Shown here piece by piece: positions 53,100 to 62,921 of a stretch of 64,000 nt of DNA. Origin of the DNA: Acinetobacter sp. ANC 5054. GTDB taxonomy: Bacteria > Pseudomonadota > Gammaproteobacteria > Pseudomonadales > Moraxellaceae. The translations under genes were made by a program, and so were the position numbers. The stretch spans positions 26,995-90,994 of the forward strand of contig NZ_NEGG01000016.1 of NCBI RefSeq assembly GCF_002135295.1, written 5' to 3'. Within the stretch, counting starts at the first letter, position 1; every line of letters starts with the position of its first letter. Under the pieces are notes generated by a model. That model did no database searches. It was not told where the DNA came from and saw only the letters and a program-made list of their open reading frames with translations.

Positions 53100-54380
53100 T
53101 TAGAAGCTATATTTCGCCATTAAACCAACGCGGTCATCTTTGTAAGACTCGCCCTCAAAGCTCTTACGCTTACCATTCACATATTCCACACCCAGTTCAA
53201 TTGGTTTAACAGGTGCATAGATGAAGTTAATCCATGCCTGTTGTGCTTCTTCGTTGGCATTAGCATTCGCTGTAGCTTTAGCATACGCACTACCATCATC
53301 AGCAAATAATGCGCCATACGCTAAAGTAGAACGAAGTTTTTCGTTAAACTTGTATGTTGCACCCACTTGTACAGCAGTAAATTTATTTTGCTCAACATCA
53401 CCACCTACAACTGAGTAAGCAGAGTTCGCGCCATATAGATAGTTGCTGTTCCCTTCAGAGTAAGAAACATCACCATTTAACTTTAACTGATCTGTCACAG
53501 CAAAAGTTGCACCCGCTGCCACGCCCCAAGCAGTTTCAGTATCATTTGCAGCTTCAGATTTGTAGTTTTCTACAAGTGCACGAGCAGACATTGTACCCTT
53601 ACCATCAGCAAAACCTTGAACGACTTTCGCAGTTAAGTTAGGAAGACGATAAGATGTATCTGCGGCAACAGTACCTTTACTGTCACCTTCTTCAGCTGAA
53701 ACAAATAACTGGGTTTGTGGCGCAAGTTTCACGTTATAACGTACTTGTGGAATACGTGTCGTACCACCACCAACGTTGGTATTGAAATCGATCATTTCAG
53801 GTGCATGGCTAGACAAGAAGTTCGATGTTGTTTGACCAAACAACCAATCGTTATATGTTAAATAGCCGTGACGTAAACGAAGTCCATCATTTGCACCACT
53901 AGCATCTGCAAAGTCAACTTCAATTTTACCGCCAACTTTATTGTCACCGCCTACAGGTGCAGTAAAATCTAAACCAATACGTGTGGTTTTTGCAGTCGCA
54001 CGAAGTTTATCTTGTGTTGCACCTGTTGAAGTATGCACGTTGTTGAAGTCGTTATCCGCACCTTCAATGATGTAGTTGGCATCACCACGAACAAAACCAT
54101 AAAGACTTACATCTGCGCCCGCTTTAGATTTTAAACTAACACCTGGCGCAACTGGTGGCGGTGGCGGAGCCACTGGACGAGCTTTAACTTGCTGAATTTC
54201 AGCGCCCTGTTGTACTTGAACCTGCTGCTGTGCACGAATTAAGCTTTTTAGTTCTGCAACTTCTGCACGTAATTGTTCAATTTCAGTTGTATTGCTTGCC
54301 GCATGAGCCATTGAAACAGTCGCCAAACTCATTGCGACTACAAGGGTTTTCATTGGTTTAAATGTACGTTGAGTTTTCAT
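53100..54380 (-). CDS. DcaP-like outer-membrane porin
   Basis: 426 residues. Signal peptide (MKTLVVAMSLATVSMAHA, inside a longer N-terminus MKTQRTFKP) followed by a coiled-coil (EIEQLRAEVAELKSLIRAQQQVQVQ, about 33-60), a proline-rich linker (RPVAPPPPPVAPG) and a beta-barrel ending in the C-terminal aromatic Phe (LMAKYSF), the usual BamA-recognised end. The combination matches the DcaP family of trimeric outer-membrane transporters for small acids, reported as abundant in Acinetobacter. Barrel strands alternate (SLYGFVRGDANYIIEG, TRIGLDFTAPVGG). It has a strong promoter candidate upstream. Confidence 0.86.
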   Translation of the reverse strand: MKTQRTFKPMKTLVVAMSLATVSMAHAASNTTEIEQLRAEVAELKSLIRAQQQVQVQQGAEIQQVKARPVAPPPPPVAPGVSLKSKAGADVSLYGFVRGDANYIIEGADNDFNNVHTSTGATQDKLRATAKTTRIGLDFTAPVGGDNKVGGKIEVDFADASGANDGLRLRHGYLTYNDWLFGQTTSNFLSSHAPEMIDFNTNVGGGTTRIPQVRYNVKLAPQTQLFVSAEEGDSKGTVAADTSYRLPNLTAKVVQGFADGKGTMSARALVENYKSEAANDTETAWGVAAGATFAVTDQLKLNGDVSYSEGNSNYLYGANSAYSVVGGDVEQNKFTAVQVGATYKFNEKLRSTLAYGALFADDGSAYAKATANANANEEAQQAWINFIYAPVKPIELGVEYVNGKRKSFEGESYKDDRVGLMAKYSF

Positions 54381-54877
54381 CCTAAGCTCTCTACCTTTGT
54401 CCAGTCATTGTTGTAAGTCCCCATCTTTGGGTACTTTATTATGTATGCTATTTGAACGGACAAAATTCGCCATGCATATCTGTGCTTTAGTCGCACTATC
54501 CCTATAAGTAAAATGCTTACAATACGATTTTTTTAATGCAGAATCGTAAAATTGCGATGATTTTCGTTAAAACTACTGTGAAGTATTTGATCAAAACTGA
54601 TTCTATGCAGCTGCTACTGGCAGAATAAGCCACAACAAATACCTTTTAGGTCTATAGTGATACTTTGTAGGTATAATAATGATCGTTAAAAATCCGATGT
54701 TTCACCTAATACATTCGGTGGATGTCACATATTTGACTGAAAGAATTAGCCTTAAATACAAATGAGACTTATTCACTTAATTATAGTAAATTTGAAGCAA
54801 TCACGATCTTTTTTCAAAATCACAGAAATGATGCTTTCACAGTGAATCTACAGCAACATTCTGCGCTGCATAATGTA
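54381..54877. other. Intergenic region upstream of the porin gene
   Basis: 497 bases. It contains the porin promoter. The rest (54500-54880) shows no gene or known RNA. Confidence 0.4.
54436..54463 (-). promoter_or_regulatory. Candidate promoter of the porin gene
   Basis: On the minus strand TTGTCC (54463-54458) and TAATAA (54441-54436), 16-base spacer, giving a leader of about 50 bases before the ATG. Confidence 0.45.
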
Positions 54878-54917
54878 AAAAACCATTTACCCAGTCCGTG
54901 GATAAATGGTTTTTTTC
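54877..54917 (-). terminator. Terminator after the Bcr/CflA gene
   Basis: AAAAAACCATTTA / TAAATGGTTTTTTT hairpin with a 13-base loop, minus-strand orientation. Confidence 0.8.
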
Positions 54918-54953
54918 TTAAGTTAAATATTAACTCAGTATAGAGTAATAAAA

Positions 54954-56159
54954 TTAGTGCATTAATTTGAAAGCTGTTAAACCACGACTTGTGTACATTG
55001 CTATGGCAACAAACAGTAGCATCACAATCGCCATATTGGTGAGCGCTGACCAGACCAGAAAGTTGAGCAACACTCCCCCAAGTAAACCACAGGCAAATTG
55101 TGCACTCCCCATAATGGCACTCGCTGTCCCTGCCCGTGAACCCTGTTCAGACATTGCCAGTGCCATTGCATTTGGCCCTGTAAAACCAATGGATGCAACA
55201 CATAAGAACATCCCGAGCATGACTATGACTATAGGCGCTTGATGCAATGCTCCTGCAACAAGCAAAATGAGCACTCCACACAATTGAAACACATTTCCCA
55301 TTTTTAAACGGTGATGTACATCTATACGTGTAGCAAGTTTTTTATTCAAAGTTGAAAACAGCATAATACCCACTGCATTTCCACCAAATACATAGGCAAA
55401 ATGCTGTTGGCTCAGTCCATATCCATCCATAAATATAGAAGATGAAGCACTGATATAACAAAACAAGACCGCACCTGAAAAACACCCTGCTAACATGGGT
55501 TTACGGAAGGTTGGATCCTGCAAAATGACACTGTATAGATGTAAAACTTGCTTAAAGCTTAAATTGAGTCGACGTTCAGGCTCTAATGTTTCCTTAAAGA
55601 AAAAATGTACACAGGTCAGACAAATCAATCCAACCAAAATTAATAAACCAAAAATATATTGCCATTCAAAAACACTCAGTATCCATGCCCCCAAGGTTGG
55701 AGCAACTACTGGCGCAATGGTCATCACAATCATCATACTGGCAAATGCTTGCGCTGAAGCTTGCATACTTAAACGATCACGAATCGCAGCCCGTGCAATC
55801 ACCACACCAACACAGCCGCCCAAAGCTTGCAATACACGTGCAGCAATCAAACTCCATTCATTGTCTGCAAAAACACACAGAAAACTGGCGAGCGTATATA
55901 AAATCAAGCCGAAATATAATGGTTTTTTACGTCCAATTCGGTCACTCACTGGACCATAAATTAATTGACCGATGGCTAAACCAAGAAAATAAGCCGGCAA
56001 ACTATTGGCCACTTGTTGGGTACTAACCTGAAAGTCCTGTGCCATTTGTGGCAAGGCCGGTAAGTACATATCAATAGATAGAGGTCCTAGCGCGGTCAAC
56101 AATGCCAGCAGTAAAATCCAACGCTGAGAATAATCCGTTTTTGAGTGAGTCCCTGACAT
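54954..56159 (-). CDS. Bcr/CflA family multidrug efflux MFS transporter
   Basis: 401 residues, 12 membrane helices of the drug:H+ antiporter-1 type. Family signatures: LTALGPLSIDMYLPALPQMAQDFQV at the N-terminus (residues 18-42, the classic Bcr/CflA start), GQLIYGPVSDRIGRKKPLYFGL loop and RVLQALGGCVGVVIARAAIRDR. Such proteins export bicyclomycin, chloramphenicol or sulfonamides; substrate not identifiable. Divergent from the YccS-like gene across about 135 bases. Confidence 0.92.
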   Translation of the reverse strand: MSGTHSKTDYSQRWILLLALLTALGPLSIDMYLPALPQMAQDFQVSTQQVANSLPAYFLGLAIGQLIYGPVSDRIGRKKPLYFGLILYTLASFLCVFADNEWSLIAARVLQALGGCVGVVIARAAIRDRLSMQASAQAFASMMIVMTIAPVVAPTLGAWILSVFEWQYIFGLLILVGLICLTCVHFFFKETLEPERRLNLSFKQVLHLYSVILQDPTFRKPMLAGCFSGAVLFCYISASSSIFMDGYGLSQQHFAYVFGGNAVGIMLFSTLNKKLATRIDVHHRLKMGNVFQLCGVLILLVAGALHQAPIVIVMLGMFLCVASIGFTGPNAMALAMSEQGSRAGTASAIMGSAQFACGLLGGVLLNFLVWSALTNMAIVMLLFVAIAMYTSRGLTAFKLMH

Positions 56160-56283
56160 AAGAATATTTCGTTAATCACAAGCAAGTTTTGCAGACAAGT
56201 TTACACTGTGCATAGTATTATTTCTTGGTATCAATGTGAAAATTCACACTATACCAATCATATTCAGCTCTATTGCTTCAGCA

Positions 56284-56297
56284 AAGGAATTATCTTG
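56284..56297 (+). promoter_or_regulatory. Ribosome site and TTG start for the YccS-like gene
   Basis: AAAGGA, six-base spacer, TTG. The strong Shine-Dalgarno match decides the start over the weak upstream ATG at 56208. Confidence 0.65.
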
Positions 56298-58463
56298 AAC
56301 ACCTGGCTCGCACGTCTGAAACAAGCAACCTACAACACAACCTTCATGTATACCCTGCGCATGATCATTGCGTTCGCTGGTACTGCATTTGTTCCTTATT
56401 ATCTAGATCAGCAATTGATGACCATTCCGCTGACTTTAGGTGTGGTTGCTGCAGGGCTGAGTGATATTGATGACCGATTTTCAGTCAGAATTTTGAACCA
56501 AATTTATACCTATATTGGCTTCTTTATTACTGCTGTTTCAATTTACCTACTGTTCCCTCATCCTGTTTTATTCGCCATTGGCCTGATCTTGTCTTGTCTC
56601 GGCTGGATATTACTCGGATCACTCGGGCGTCGTTATGCCACCATTTCATATGGTTGTTTGGTCATTTCAGTCTATTCAATGCTCGGTGTAGGACTGTTTG
56701 ATCATTGGTATAGCCAAGCAGGTTTATTGGTGATTGGTGCAGTTTGGTATGGTTTGTTATCGACCATTAGCTTTCTGCTCTTTCCTGTACGCCAAGTGCA
56801 AGATAAATTGGCACAAAGCTATTCTTCCTTGGGTGATTTTCTGTTTGCCAAATCAAATCTATTTGATGTCGATATGACAGCAGAAAGTTATCAGCAGAGC
56901 TTAATTGAACTGTCCTTGGAAAATGGCAAATTAACTACCATTTTCAATGATATGAAAACTGCACTACTCACCCGTTTAAAAGGTGATCGTGGTCAAAAAG
57001 ATACACGTCGTAGTTTACAATATTATTTTGTAGCACAAGACATTCACGAGCGTGCCGACTCTGCACATATTGATTATCAAAAGCTAACACGTATATTTGA
57101 ACACAGTGATATTTTGTTCCGCTTTCAACGCGTCTTATCCATTCAAGGTAAAGCATGCAAAGATTTAAGCATAAGCATTTTGCAGCATAAACCTTATCAC
57201 CATAATCAACGCTTTAAACACGCATTTCACAATCTTAAATTGTCTCTAGAAAAGCTGCGCCAAGAACAACGTTATGATGAAGTCTGGATTAATTCGCTGT
57301 TTTCGCTGTACCAAAACTTAAAAGGCATTGATGCGCAGCTGCGAAATGTTGAAGCAGAACGGCATATTGACCAACAAGCTTTGATTGAAAACCGTTTAAA
57401 AGATGATGATCTCAAAGGTTGGGATGACATGGTCGTTCGTTTTAAACAGCATTTAACGCCTGAATCCGTTTTGTTCCGTCATGCTGTACGACTTTCCATT
57501 GTCCTTTTGATTGGTTATGTCTTTGTGCAAATCACTGAGATTAGTTATGGCTATTGGATTTTATTGACAGCTTTATTTGTCAGCCAACCCAATTTTAACG
57601 CCACCAAACGTCGCTTGTATTTACGCATCGTTGGGACTTTGGTTGGCATCAGTTTGGGCTATGCCATTTTGTATTTTGTACCATCCATCGAAGGTCAATT
57701 ATTATTGCTGATCGTGAGTGGCGTGTTGTTCTTCGAATTACGCAGTAAGCAATATGCGCAAGCGACAGCGTTTATCACGATTTTAGCGTTAATTAATTTT
57801 AACTTAGATGGTATGGGTTTTGCTGCAGCCATTCCTCGTATGATTGATACCTTAATTGGCTGTGCATTAGCTTGGTTTGGTGTGAGTTTTATTTTCCCCG
57901 ATTGGAAATTCCGTCGTTTGCCACGCACCATTAGCCGTTCCATTGAAGCGCAATGTAATTATTTGGCTGAAGTGGTTGAGCAGTATAAAACAGGACGTAA
58001 CAATGGTTTGAACTATCGCGTGGTCCGTCGTGCTGCACATAATACCGATGCTGAAGTGGCATCACTGATTTCCACCTTAGCGACCGAACCTGATTTCGAT
58101 CCAACGCAAAAAGCCTTAACTTTTGAGTTTCTGTGTTTGAACCACACCTTTCTCAGTTACATTGCTGCTTTGGGTGCGCATCGCGACAAAATATCCGATC
58201 CACAAGTTTTAAACCTACTGGATAAAGCACTGGATGATATTCAAGGTGCCCTACTTCGAGATGAAGTACCAGACTTAAGTGCGCAAAACATGCTGCAAGA
58301 AATTCGTCAACGGTTATCGCAAAATAACGATGAAGATCAAAAATCGCTCATTGTGCTACAACAGTTTTCATTGATGTTTAATCTATTAAATCAATTCAGT
58401 CAGTTAAAGCAAAACTTAAGTCATGAACATGATCGCGAGTCCACCGAACTGGCATCTTTATAA
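56295..58463 (+). CDS. YccS/FUSC family membrane protein
   Basis: 722 residues from TTG 56295, matching the ~720 residues of E. coli YccS. Two blocks of six membrane helices (about 15-180 and 395-540), each followed by a cytoplasmic domain. Conserved FUSC features include the hydrophobic stretch LRIVGTLVGISLGYAIL and SIEAQCNYLAEVVEQYKTGRN. Related to fusaric acid resistance and AaeB-type efflux components, but substrate is unknown. An upstream in-frame ATG at 56208 would add 29 residues without support. Divergent from the Bcr/CflA gene, and followed by a small membrane protein gene 85 bases later. Confidence 0.88.
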   Translation: MNTWLARLKQATYNTTFMYTLRMIIAFAGTAFVPYYLDQQLMTIPLTLGVVAAGLSDIDDRFSVRILNQIYTYIGFFITAVSIYLLFPHPVLFAIGLILSCLGWILLGSLGRRYATISYGCLVISVYSMLGVGLFDHWYSQAGLLVIGAVWYGLLSTISFLLFPVRQVQDKLAQSYSSLGDFLFAKSNLFDVDMTAESYQQSLIELSLENGKLTTIFNDMKTALLTRLKGDRGQKDTRRSLQYYFVAQDIHERADSAHIDYQKLTRIFEHSDILFRFQRVLSIQGKACKDLSISILQHKPYHHNQRFKHAFHNLKLSLEKLRQEQRYDEVWINSLFSLYQNLKGIDAQLRNVEAERHIDQQALIENRLKDDDLKGWDDMVVRFKQHLTPESVLFRHAVRLSIVLLIGYVFVQITEISYGYWILLTALFVSQPNFNATKRRLYLRIVGTLVGISLGYAILYFVPSIEGQLLLLIVSGVLFFELRSKQYAQATAFITILALINFNLDGMGFAAAIPRMIDTLIGCALAWFGVSFIFPDWKFRRLPRTISRSIEAQCNYLAEVVEQYKTGRNNGLNYRVVRRAAHNTDAEVASLISTLATEPDFDPTQKALTFEFLCLNHTFLSYIAALGAHRDKISDPQVLNLLDKALDDIQGALLRDEVPDLSAQNMLQEIRQRLSQNNDEDQKSLIVLQQFSLMFNLLNQFSQLKQNLSHEHDRESTELASL

Positions 58464-58548
58464 TTTGGATGATTTTGGAACAATATACTCACTGAATTGT
58501 ATTAAATGATGCTAAACTTTTTCCAGTTTTAAATCTGTTACTTTCACT

Positions 58549-59109
58549 ATGACCGCAAAAAATTTATACGCCTATACGCTAGAGCCAGTGGCTTATGATA
58601 TTTCTGAAGAAGAACAACGTTATGCACAACTTGTTCTGTCTCGCAGCAACTTTAAAATTGGCCAAAAAGCATGGCTAATTATGGGTGCAATTATTGCACT
58701 TGCTGTGTTGGGCCTGATTTTCATTAAGAACTACTCAACTGTATTTTGCTGGGTAGCCATTGTCTGCGTAGTAATCTACTTCCTTGTTCGTAAGTTTGGT
58801 ATCGAATGGTACGCAAAGCGCAAACTCAACGAAGTGCCTGTTCAAGAAATTAAAGGCATTCGCATGGGTGTTCAACCGCATGGTATTTCAATGCAGCAAC
58901 GTATGGGTGCTAACATGGGCACCATGACTGTCGGTTGGAAAGACATCCATGAATGGTATGACACACCAGACTTTATGCTTTTAAACTTTAAAGTGAAAGG
59001 TCAGGACGGTGCATACATTTTACCGAAACGTATGGACAGCAAAAAGTTCCCATTTTCAACGATTCGTAAACACTTGGTTGAATCTGTAGGTCCTGCAAAA
59101 TCAGTCTAA
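58549..59109 (+). CDS. YcxB-like membrane protein
   Basis: 186 residues. Two adjacent membrane helices (about 38-60 and 64-82) split an N-terminal segment (YAYTLEPVAYDISEEEQRYAQLVLSRSN) from a C-terminal domain with the YcxB pattern (GISMQQRMGANMGTMTVGWKDIHEWYDTPDFMLLNFK, AYILPKRMDSKKFPFSTIRKHL). The family has no established activity. A terminator lies 22 bases after the stop. Confidence 0.82.
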   Translation: MTAKNLYAYTLEPVAYDISEEEQRYAQLVLSRSNFKIGQKAWLIMGAIIALAVLGLIFIKNYSTVFCWVAIVCVVIYFLVRKFGIEWYAKRKLNEVPVQEIKGIRMGVQPHGISMQQRMGANMGTMTVGWKDIHEWYDTPDFMLLNFKVKGQDGAYILPKRMDSKKFPFSTIRKHLVESVGPAKSV

Positions 59110-59131
59110 AGCAATTGCTCTGAATTTGAAT

Positions 59132-59161
59132 AAAAAACCTCCATGCTTTGGAGGTTTTTTT
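59132..59161 (+). terminator. Terminator of the YcxB-like gene
   Basis: AAAAAACCTCCA-TGCTT-TGGAGGTTTTTT hairpin followed by T residues. Confidence 0.88.
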
Positions 59162-59198
59162 ATTTGAGTGTGTTTTTCATTTGGTGATTGAAATTAAC

Positions 59199-59217
59199 AA
59201 TAATGAGAATGAATATT
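59199..59217. promoter_or_regulatory. Candidate Fur box
   Basis: AATAATGAGAATGAATATT matches the classical Fur consensus GATAATGATAATCATTATC at 14 of 19 positions. It lies 84 bases before the PepSY/reductase gene, so iron repression of that gene is likely. Confidence 0.55.
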
Positions 59218-59300
59218 ACTTACAAAATCCACATTATCTGCTAAATCATCGTTTATAATTCGACGCAATTCAGCCACCTTCTATTTACACTTTCTCCATC

Positions 59301-61985
59301 ATGTTTAAAAAGACCTTATTCCAAATTCATTGGTTCTTGGGGATTAGCGCAGGTTTGATTCTCTCTCTTATGGGAGTAACTGGTGCAATTTATTCCTATG
59401 AACAGCAAATCTTAAAAGCGTTAAATCAGGATAGCTATACCGTTCAGGTGCAGCAGCAACCTAAACTGCCCCCTGCACAGCTATATCAACATTTCAGTCA
59501 ATCCGACCCAGAAATGAAGATCAATAGTGTCACCATTGCTCAAGATCCAAGTGCATCAAGCACTGTGAATATTGTAAAAGAAGGTGCACGACGCGGTTTT
59601 AACATGATGGTTAACCCGTATACCGCTGAAGTATTGCCTGAAATTAAAGGACAAGCATTCTTCCAATTTGTTCAACAATTGCATCGAAATTTAACAGTTG
59701 GTCCTGTTGGTAAACAAATTACTGGCGCATGTACCCTGATGCTCATCTATTTTATTTTGAGTGGTTTGTACTTACGCTGGCCAAAAAAGCATTCTGTTAA
59801 ACAATGGCTTGCTGTTAAACCGAAACTAAAAGGTCGTAATTTCCTGTGGGACTTACATGCTGTGGTCGGCACATGGGTAATTGTGTTCTACCTCATTTTA
59901 GCCTGCACTGGTTTGTACTGGTCGTATGACTGGTGGCGCGGTGGGATGTTTAATGTACTCGGTGTTGAACGCCCTCAAGCACAATTACAAGAAGGTCCAA
60001 AGAAAGACGGTGAAGCAAAACCAGCACGTGGTGAAGCTAAAAACGAACATGCGTCTTCTGAACGTAGCGAGCGCCGTGGAGAGAATAATCAAGGTCGTGA
60101 ACACGGCAACACCGAAGCAAAACAAGGTGGTAGAACAGAACAGCGTGATAATGACCGTGAAAAATCAGGCTTAAAACCCGATCAAATTAATTATGCTTTA
60201 ACGCAGAGTTGGACTGGTTTTAACCAACAACTGGGTCGTGACTATTCAAGTGTAACTTTTACAGTGCCTAAAAAAGCCGATGGTCAGCTTGAAATTAGTT
60301 TTGTCGATGCCGAACCACAACACGAACGTGCACGTAACAAAGCGACTTATAATTATCAAAATTCAAGTTTAAATGATGTTGAACTCTATGCAGATAAAAA
60401 GCTCAATGAAAAAATCATGAGCAGCATGCTGCCTGTTCACCGTGGTAGCTTCTTTGGACCGATCTATCAGTTCTGTGTGGTCTTGGCTTCACTGATGATG
60501 CCATTATTCTTTGTGACAGGTTGGATGCTCTACCTAAAACGTCGCAAGCAGAAAAAACTGACTCAACAAGCACGTCAGAGTTTGGCACCTGTGAGTGTAG
60601 ATCCAAATGCTCAGCCGTGGTTGATTTGTTATGCATCTCAAACCGGAATGTCTGAACAATTGGCATGGCGTACAGCGACCAGTTTGCAAGAGGCACGTCA
60701 ACCAGTCACTGTAAAACCTGTGCAGCAACTATCTGCAGAAGACTTAACTCAAGCTTCTCAAATTTTATTTGTTGCCAGTACTTATGGTACAGGTGAAGCA
60801 CCAGATTTAGCATCGAGCTTTGAACGTAAAATCATGTCGCAAAAACTTGATTTAAGCCATGTTGAATTTGGTGTATTAGCTTTAGGTTCACAGGAATACC
60901 CTGATACCTTCTGTAGTTTTGGACATACCATTCACACTTGGATGCAAGCCAATGGTGCTAAAGCGTTATTTGACACAATTGAAGTCGATAATGGCGATGC
61001 TCAAGCAGTTCAAGCGTGGAATACAGCCCTTGCTAAAGCGACTAAGCTTGAACTTCAAAACATGCAGATTGAAAAAACCTTTGATCAGTGGACATTAAGT
61101 AAACGTGATTTGCTCAATCCAAATAGCTTAGGTGCGCCTGCATTTAATATTGAATTGAAACCACAGCATGAAGCCAACTGGCAGGCAGGTGATATTGCTG
61201 AAATTCAACCTGGCAATAGCCCCGAACGTATTGCAGCCTTTATGCAGCAGTATCAACTTCAAGCCGGTCAACGTGTGGATTCAACTCAGCAGCCTATTGA
61301 GGCTGCGCTGTGGGATCGCAATTTAACAGTTGAAGTTGAACCTTTTGCCAATCCTGATCATTTATTAGAACAGCTACCGACCCTTGCTTCACGCGAGTAT
61401 TCGATTGCCAGTATTCCAACTCAACAAGTATTACGTTTAGTCGTGCGTCAACAATCAAATGCGCAAGGTGAGCTTGGACTCGGTTCAGGTTGGTTAACTC
61501 AACATGCAGAGTTGGGCAGCACGGTTCAACTGCGTATTCGTACCAATGAATCATTCCACTTGATTGCCGATAATCGACCAGTCATTTGTATTGGTAATGG
61601 TACTGGTATCGCAGGTTTAATGAGCCTATTACATGCTCGCGTACGTCAAGACTACACCCAAAACTGGCTGATCTTTGGTGAGCGTCAACGTGATCACGAT
61701 TACTTCTATCAAGATGTCATCGAAGCATGGCAGACTACAGGCTTTGTACAACACATCGATTTAACCTTCTCTCGCGATCAGGAAGAAAAAATCTATGTGC
61801 ATCATAAGCTGCGTGAGCAAGCAGAACGTTTACGTGCATGGGAAAAACAAGGTGCGGTGATCTATGTCTGCGGTAGCATCAACGGTATGGCAAGCGATGT
61901 CGACCAAGCCCTTGTCGAAATTTTAGGAAATGAGGTTGTTGAACAACTTCGCATTGATGGTCGTTACCGTCGTGATGTTTACTAA
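59301..61985 (+). CDS. PepSY membrane protein fused to flavodoxin and sulfite-reductase-type NADPH reductase
   Basis: 894 residues. Residues 1-415 form a PepSY-type membrane reductase part: TM1 (10-32), TM2 (143-160), TM3 (185-205), an unusual charged low-complexity loop at 225-290 (GEAKPARGEAKNEHASSERSERRG), and TM4 (388-412). Flavodoxin domain at about 440-580 (CYASQTGMSEQLA, STYGTGEAPDLA). FAD domain with R-x-Y-S in SREYSIAS (698-705), NADPH site GNGTGIAG (765-772) and CGSINGMASDVDQAL (857-871). The layout fits electron transfer from NADPH through FAD and FMN across the membrane, typical for siderophore or ferric-iron reduction. A Fur-like box upstream supports an iron role. No substrate-specific feature is visible. 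Confidence 0.9.
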   Translation: MFKKTLFQIHWFLGISAGLILSLMGVTGAIYSYEQQILKALNQDSYTVQVQQQPKLPPAQLYQHFSQSDPEMKINSVTIAQDPSASSTVNIVKEGARRGFNMMVNPYTAEVLPEIKGQAFFQFVQQLHRNLTVGPVGKQITGACTLMLIYFILSGLYLRWPKKHSVKQWLAVKPKLKGRNFLWDLHAVVGTWVIVFYLILACTGLYWSYDWWRGGMFNVLGVERPQAQLQEGPKKDGEAKPARGEAKNEHASSERSERRGENNQGREHGNTEAKQGGRTEQRDNDREKSGLKPDQINYALTQSWTGFNQQLGRDYSSVTFTVPKKADGQLEISFVDAEPQHERARNKATYNYQNSSLNDVELYADKKLNEKIMSSMLPVHRGSFFGPIYQFCVVLASLMMPLFFVTGWMLYLKRRKQKKLTQQARQSLAPVSVDPNAQPWLICYASQTGMSEQLAWRTATSLQEARQPVTVKPVQQLSAEDLTQASQILFVASTYGTGEAPDLASSFERKIMSQKLDLSHVEFGVLALGSQEYPDTFCSFGHTIHTWMQANGAKALFDTIEVDNGDAQAVQAWNTALAKATKLELQNMQIEKTFDQWTLSKRDLLNPNSLGAPAFNIELKPQHEANWQAGDIAEIQPGNSPERIAAFMQQYQLQAGQRVDSTQQPIEAALWDRNLTVEVEPFANPDHLLEQLPTLASREYSIASIPTQQVLRLVVRQQSNAQGELGLGSGWLTQHAELGSTVQLRIRTNESFHLIADNRPVICIGNGTGIAGLMSLLHARVRQDYTQNWLIFGERQRDHDYFYQDVIEAWQTTGFVQHIDLTFSRDQEEKIYVHHKLREQAERLRAWEKQGAVIYVCGSINGMASDVDQALVEILGNEVVEQLRIDGRYRRDVY

Positions 61986-62000
61986 AATTTAAGCTCTTTC

Positions 62001-62033
62001 ATAAAAAACCAGCAGCAAGTGCTGGTTTTTTAT
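62001..62033 (+). terminator. Terminator of the reductase gene
   Basis: AAAAAACCAGCA-GCAAG-TGCTGGTTTTTT hairpin, just after the reductase stop. Confidence 0.88.
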
Positions 62034-62093
62034 TGTCCGCAATCCCGATACACTAGACACACTCTGTTGCTGTATTCAATCCGCCCAATATTT

Positions 62094-62864
62094 ATGAAAA
62101 GAATTTTGCTTTTAATTTCAGGTCTGCTTTTAACCGTAGACAGTATTTGGTTAATTTTCCAAGACAAAATTCATTTGGGAATTATCATTCCTCTAATTCT
62201 TGGCATTTTCTTTCTGATTTGTGCTGTGTTTAGTCCACATATTCAGCGCATATTACAGCAATCTCCTTTTCTACAAAAATTATGGAAAATGGGCTGGTGT
62301 TTATTTGGCGTTTGGCTATTCAGCTTAGTGATATTTTTTGCTTATTTGCAATACAACACATCAAAATCAGCTGATTTACCAATGCTTAAAGCGATCATTG
62401 TTTTAGGGAGTGGTATTGAAAATGGACAACCGTCGCCGACTTTACAAGCACGTTTAGATGCCGCTGCTCCTATTGCCCAGCAACAACCTCAGACTCTACT
62501 AATCATGACAGGTGGGCTCGGTTTTAATGAAAGCATCAGTGAGGCAGAAGTGATGAAAGCTTATGTATTAAATCACTATCCAATTTCTGCAAATCGTATC
62601 TTTGAAGAAGCAAAGAGTACCAGTACCGAATTAAACTTAGTCAACAGTCAAAAAATCCTTCAGGATTTAAATATTAAGTTAGATGAACCGATTGCAATTG
62701 CAACCAGTGACTTTCACCTACCACGTGCTAAAGCGATTGCAAAACATATTGGCTATACAGAAATCTATACCATTAGTGCAGCAACACCTTTATACATTCG
62801 CTATAACTCATGGTTACGTGAATATTTTGCTTATCTGAGTGGCTGGGTTTTGAACGAATACTAA
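62094..62864 (+). CDS. YdcF/SanA family (DUF218) membrane protein
   Basis: 256 residues from ATG 62094; the frame is open further up but starts without support. Three membrane helices (about 3-20, 28-48 and 60-83), then a DUF218 domain from about 100: KAIIVLGSGIENGQPSPTLQARLDAA, LLIMTGGLGFNESISEAEVMKAYVL, and the conserved IFEEAKSTSTELNLVNSQKIL (E...ST..N) and ATSDFHLPRAKAIAKHIG blocks. The fold resembles that of ElyC/SanA proteins linked to envelope integrity. Substrate unknown. Convergent with the DUF2750 gene. Confidence 0.88.
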   Translation: MKRILLLISGLLLTVDSIWLIFQDKIHLGIIIPLILGIFFLICAVFSPHIQRILQQSPFLQKLWKMGWCLFGVWLFSLVIFFAYLQYNTSKSADLPMLKAIIVLGSGIENGQPSPTLQARLDAAAPIAQQQPQTLLIMTGGLGFNESISEAEVMKAYVLNHYPISANRIFEEAKSTSTELNLVNSQKILQDLNIKLDEPIAIATSDFHLPRAKAIAKHIGYTEIYTISAATPLYIRYNSWLREYFAYLSGWVLNEY

Positions 62865-62921
62865 GTGCAGCACTGCTATTCAAATCTAAAATATAGCGAT
62901 GAATAACAATGCTTAAAGAGA

